Assembly (NCBI GenBank): GCA_946538475.1
Contig: CAMNGN010000094.1
Location: 1 to 7,659, forward strand
Length of the DNA: 7,659 bases
Direction of reading: 5' to 3'
Source: an uncultured Blautia sp.
GTDB lineage: Bacteria; Bacillota; Clostridia; Lachnospirales; Lachnospiraceae
The notes beneath the pieces are model-generated. The model was not told where the DNA came from. It ran no database searches and saw nothing but the letters and a program-made list of their open reading frames with translations. Within the stretch, counting starts at the first letter, position 1. The number at the start of each line of letters is the position of its first letter. Position numbers and translations under genes: made by a program. Positions 6,014-7,659 of the stretch are shown here, piece after piece.

Positions 6014-7321
6014 TCACTCTTCGAGATAACTGCCTATTCTTCCTATATTATAAAGAGGAATATTTGTCATCCAATCCTGTTCCCTGTAATCTGACATCGA
6101 GGTACGTATTGCGTTTGCCGGATGATATTTATCGCAAAAAGCCCTGAGGCTTCTGGCTTTCAGATTTTCTTCTGCTTTTACTTCCAGAGGAAGTATATCT
6201 GTTTCACCCTGTAGCAGAAAATCGATCTCCCCGGATGAATTCTCCGTAGAATAATAAAAGGGTTCAATGTCGAGCTCTGCGATCAGCTGTTGAAGTACGT
6301 ACTGTTCTGTCAGAGCCCCTTTGAATTCTGTAAAAATCCTGTTTCCCTCAAGCAGAATACGCACATTCAGGCCGGTCATGGCAGTCATAAGACCGATATC
6401 CGCCATGTACAGTTTAAAAGCGTCCAAATCCGCATATGCTTTCAAAGGCAATCCGGGCTTTTTAACTCGCTGTACCTTGTGAATCAAGCCACAGTCCGAA
6501 AGCCATTGGATCGCGAGTTCGAAATCTTTTGCTCTCGCTCCTTTTCGCACCTGACCATAGATGAACTTTCTGTTTTCTTTTGCAAGCTGTGAGGGAATGG
6601 ATGACCATACCAGATTAAGTCTGGGAACCAAAGATGCGGAAGCATGTTTGGAAAAATCCTGCTGATAATACGTCAGTAAATTGTTCTGTATCTCTCTGAC
6701 CTGCAGAAAGTCTTTTGTATCAAGATAAGTCTGAACCGCCTCGGGCATTCCTCCTATATAATAATACTCGCGAAGATAATCTATATACTTCTCCTTAAAC
6801 ACAGTTATCATATCTGTATCCATACCGGAAAGTAATTCCGAAAGCTTCCGTTCCCCAATCGCAGTAAGGAACTCCCTGTAGCTAAGCGGGTACAGATCCA
6901 TAAAATCCACTTTTCCCACAGGGAAAGATGTACCTCTGTGTAAAGCGACTCCCAAAAGAGAGCCTGCCGCAATGACAGCATATTCAGGAGCCTCTTCGCA
7001 AAAATATTTTAGTGATGTCAGTGCACGTGGCACTTCCTGTATTTCATCAAAAATGATCAGTGTCGTCTCAGGTTCGATTGCCATACCGGTCTGAATACGA
7101 ATAGCCGTAAGAATTCTCTCCGGACTAATATCCCCCGAAAACACCTGTTCCATACCGGGATTATTGTCAAAGTTGATATATGCAACAGAAGAAAAACAGA
7201 TCCTTCCAAATTCCTTCATAAGCCATGTTTTCCCAACCTGACGGGCTCCTCGAATAATAAGAGGTTTTCTCCTCTTTTTTTGCTTCCACTCGATCAATCG
7301 GCTCATTGCGAATCGTTCCAA
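6014..7321 (-). CDS. AAA family ATPase with C-terminal DUF4143 / nuclease-like domain
   Basis: The longest frame opens at ATG 7357 (447 residues), but I place the start at TTG 7321 (435 residues). AAGGGAGG lies 8 nt before that TTG, and the TATAAT box of a good promoter covers the codons just after the 7357 ATG. Numbering from the TTG: Walker A GARQVGKT is 25-32, Walker B TLIIFDEIQ follows with D92 and E93, and AAGSLLGVAL near 118-127 resembles sensor 1. A helical middle region contains IGGMPEAVQ (189-197). The C-terminal domain has GEIDFLL (364-370) and LEVKA (379-383), the D...ExK pattern of PD-(D/E)XK folds. This matches the AAA_14 plus DUF4143 family, widespread in gut bacteria and archaea with no settled function. 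By eye it is AT-richer than the glycosidase genes, suggesting separate acquisition. It is probably transcribed alone. Confidence 0.87.
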   Translation of the reverse strand: MERFAMSRLIEWKQKKRRKPLIIRGARQVGKTWLMKEFGRICFSSVAYINFDNNPGMEQVFSGDISPERILTAIRIQTGMAIEPETTLIIFDEIQEVPRALTSLKYFCEEAPEYAVIAAGSLLGVALHRGTSFPVGKVDFMDLYPLSYREFLTAIGERKLSELLSGMDTDMITVFKEKYIDYLREYYYIGGMPEAVQTYLDTKDFLQVREIQNNLLTYYQQDFSKHASASLVPRLNLVWSSIPSQLAKENRKFIYGQVRKGARAKDFELAIQWLSDCGLIHKVQRVKKPGLPLKAYADLDAFKLYMADIGLMTAMTGLNVRILLEGNRIFTEFKGALTEQYVLQQLIAELDIEPFYYSTENSSGEIDFLLQGETDILPLEVKAEENLKARSLRAFCDKYHPANAIRTSMSDYREQDWMTNIPLYNIGRIGSYLEE

Positions 7322-7346
7322 CAGCCATTCCTCCCTTCCTGATATG

Positions 7347-7376
7347 ATTATATACATATCAAAAATGATGCGTCAA
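7347..7376 (-). promoter_or_regulatory. Sigma-A-type promoter of the AAA/DUF4143 gene
   Basis: On the minus strand, TTGACG (7371-7376) and a perfect TATAAT (7347-7352) are separated by 18 nt. Transcription would start near 7340, leaving a leader of about 20 nt that holds the AAGGGAGG ribosome binding site (7330-7337) and the TTG start. The ATG at 7355-7357 would lie upstream of the transcript. Confidence 0.65.
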
Positions 7377-7415
7377 CATTTTTATGTCCTTAAAATTGTG
7401 TTACGCATCATTTTT
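7361..7415. promoter_or_regulatory. 13-bp perfect inverted repeat overlapping the promoter (operator-like)
   Basis: AAAAATGATGCGT (7361-7373) and its exact complement ACGCATCATTTTT (7403-7415) flank 29 AT-rich bases. Allowing one bulged base, the pairing extends by AACA/TGTT. The left arm covers the spacer and the first half of the -35 box of the AAA/DUF4143 promoter. This is where a repressor would block transcription; the binding protein is unknown. Confidence 0.55.
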
Positions 7416-7459
7416 ATGGCCATATAATCGTATAATAGCGCGTTTTTAAGGCCATAAAA
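7380..7459. repeat. Cluster of TTTTAAGG-M-CATAAAA repeats
   Basis: TTTTAAGGACATAAAA on the minus strand (7380-7395) and TTTTAAGGCCATAAAA on the plus strand (7444-7459) differ at one of 16 positions. A half copy, TTTTATGGCC, lies at 7412-7421 and is exactly complementary to 7450-7459. Two TATAAT hexamers (7423-7428, 7431-7436) lie between them with no matching -35. The cluster overlaps the 13-bp inverted repeat on its left side. Confidence 0.5.
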
Positions 7460-7507
7460 GTGTAAGAGAAGAAATTGTCTACCTCTTATCCCATTTTATT
7501 CCTGTAC

Positions 7508-7645
7508 TCATTCGCAGAAACCCCAGTAATGTTCCTCCATGTATGCCAGCGCATTACGGACAATAAACCCCGATGCGCTGTCTGGACCCGTCTGACGGTA
7601 CATCCGGAGCCGCAAGCTGTCAAAGTCAATTATAAGTTCATTCTT
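7508..7645 (-). pseudogene. Small unrecognised coding remnant, apparently without a start
   Basis: Between an in-frame TAA (7646-7648) and the TGA at 7508-7510, the minus strand reads 45 open codons with protein-like composition: NELIIDFDSLRLRMYRQTG, then a segment ending NALAYMEEHYWGFCE. The only in-frame ATG is at 7603, leaving 31 residues, and it has no convincing ribosome binding site. The other frame of the same strand ends VDALKE at a TGA (7638-7640) overlapping the sequence ATGA, as if an upstream gene ended here in a coupled pair. I do not recognise the family. A decayed gene, a non-ATG start or a functional micro-protein are all possible. The plus strand is also open from 7529 to the right edge but reads less like protein. 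Confidence 0.35.
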
Positions 7646-7659
7646 TTAACGCGTCAACC

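Noticed and set aside
7423..7436. Two TATAAT boxes on the plus strand as a promoter reading rightwards
   Set aside because: No acceptable -35 lies 16-18 nt upstream of either box, and no convincing plus-strand gene follows.

Overview
The window looks like a chromosomal segment from a Gram-positive gut-type clostridium, most likely a Lachnospiraceae-like Firmicute. The grounds are AGGAGG-type ribosome binding sites, sigma-A-like promoters, a perfect match to the Firmicute catabolite-control (cre) consensus, a PrsW-family protease, and intergenic palindromes with a GGGGACG core of a kind I associate with clostridial genomes. This placement is inference; there is no rRNA or other direct taxonomic marker.

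Layout from left to right. Positions 1-650 (minus) hold most of a PrsW-type intramembrane protease whose C-terminus runs off the left edge. Positions 651-849 hold a very long near-perfect hairpin (about 768-847). Positions 850-1758 (minus) encode an AraC-family regulator. A 291-bp divergent intergenic region (1759-2049) carries a good promoter for araC, an 11-nt direct repeat and a stem-loop. Positions 2050-3591 (plus) encode a cytoplasmic GH13 alpha-glucosidase-like enzyme. The 124 bp between the convergent genes (3592-3715) is almost entirely a second palindromic repeat of the same style plus an extra half copy. Positions 3716-5869 (minus) encode a compact GH78 alpha-L-rhamnosidase. Its upstream region (5870-6013) has a perfect cre and a motif shared with the glucosidase upstream region. 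Positions 6014-7321 (minus) encode an AAA ATPase with a C-terminal DUF4143/PD-(D/E)XK-like domain. Its real start is probably a TTG at 7321, because a good promoter lies over the longer ORF's upstream ATG. Positions 7358-7507 hold a cluster of AT-rich inverted repeats, and 7508-7659 hold a small, apparently decayed coding region.

How the genes may work together. The AraC regulator, the GH13 enzyme and the GH78 enzyme form a plausible small carbohydrate-use locus. Both enzymes lack signal peptides, so they would act on imported oligosaccharides or glycosides, with rhamnosidase expression subject to CcpA repression. No transporter or sugar kinase is present. The PrsW and AAA/DUF4143 genes look functionally unrelated.

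The most interesting non-gene signal is the pair of REP-like palindromes. Both keep a GGGGACG core followed by a pyrimidine-rich loop but use different, internally complementary stem sequences. Both sit directly against stop codons.
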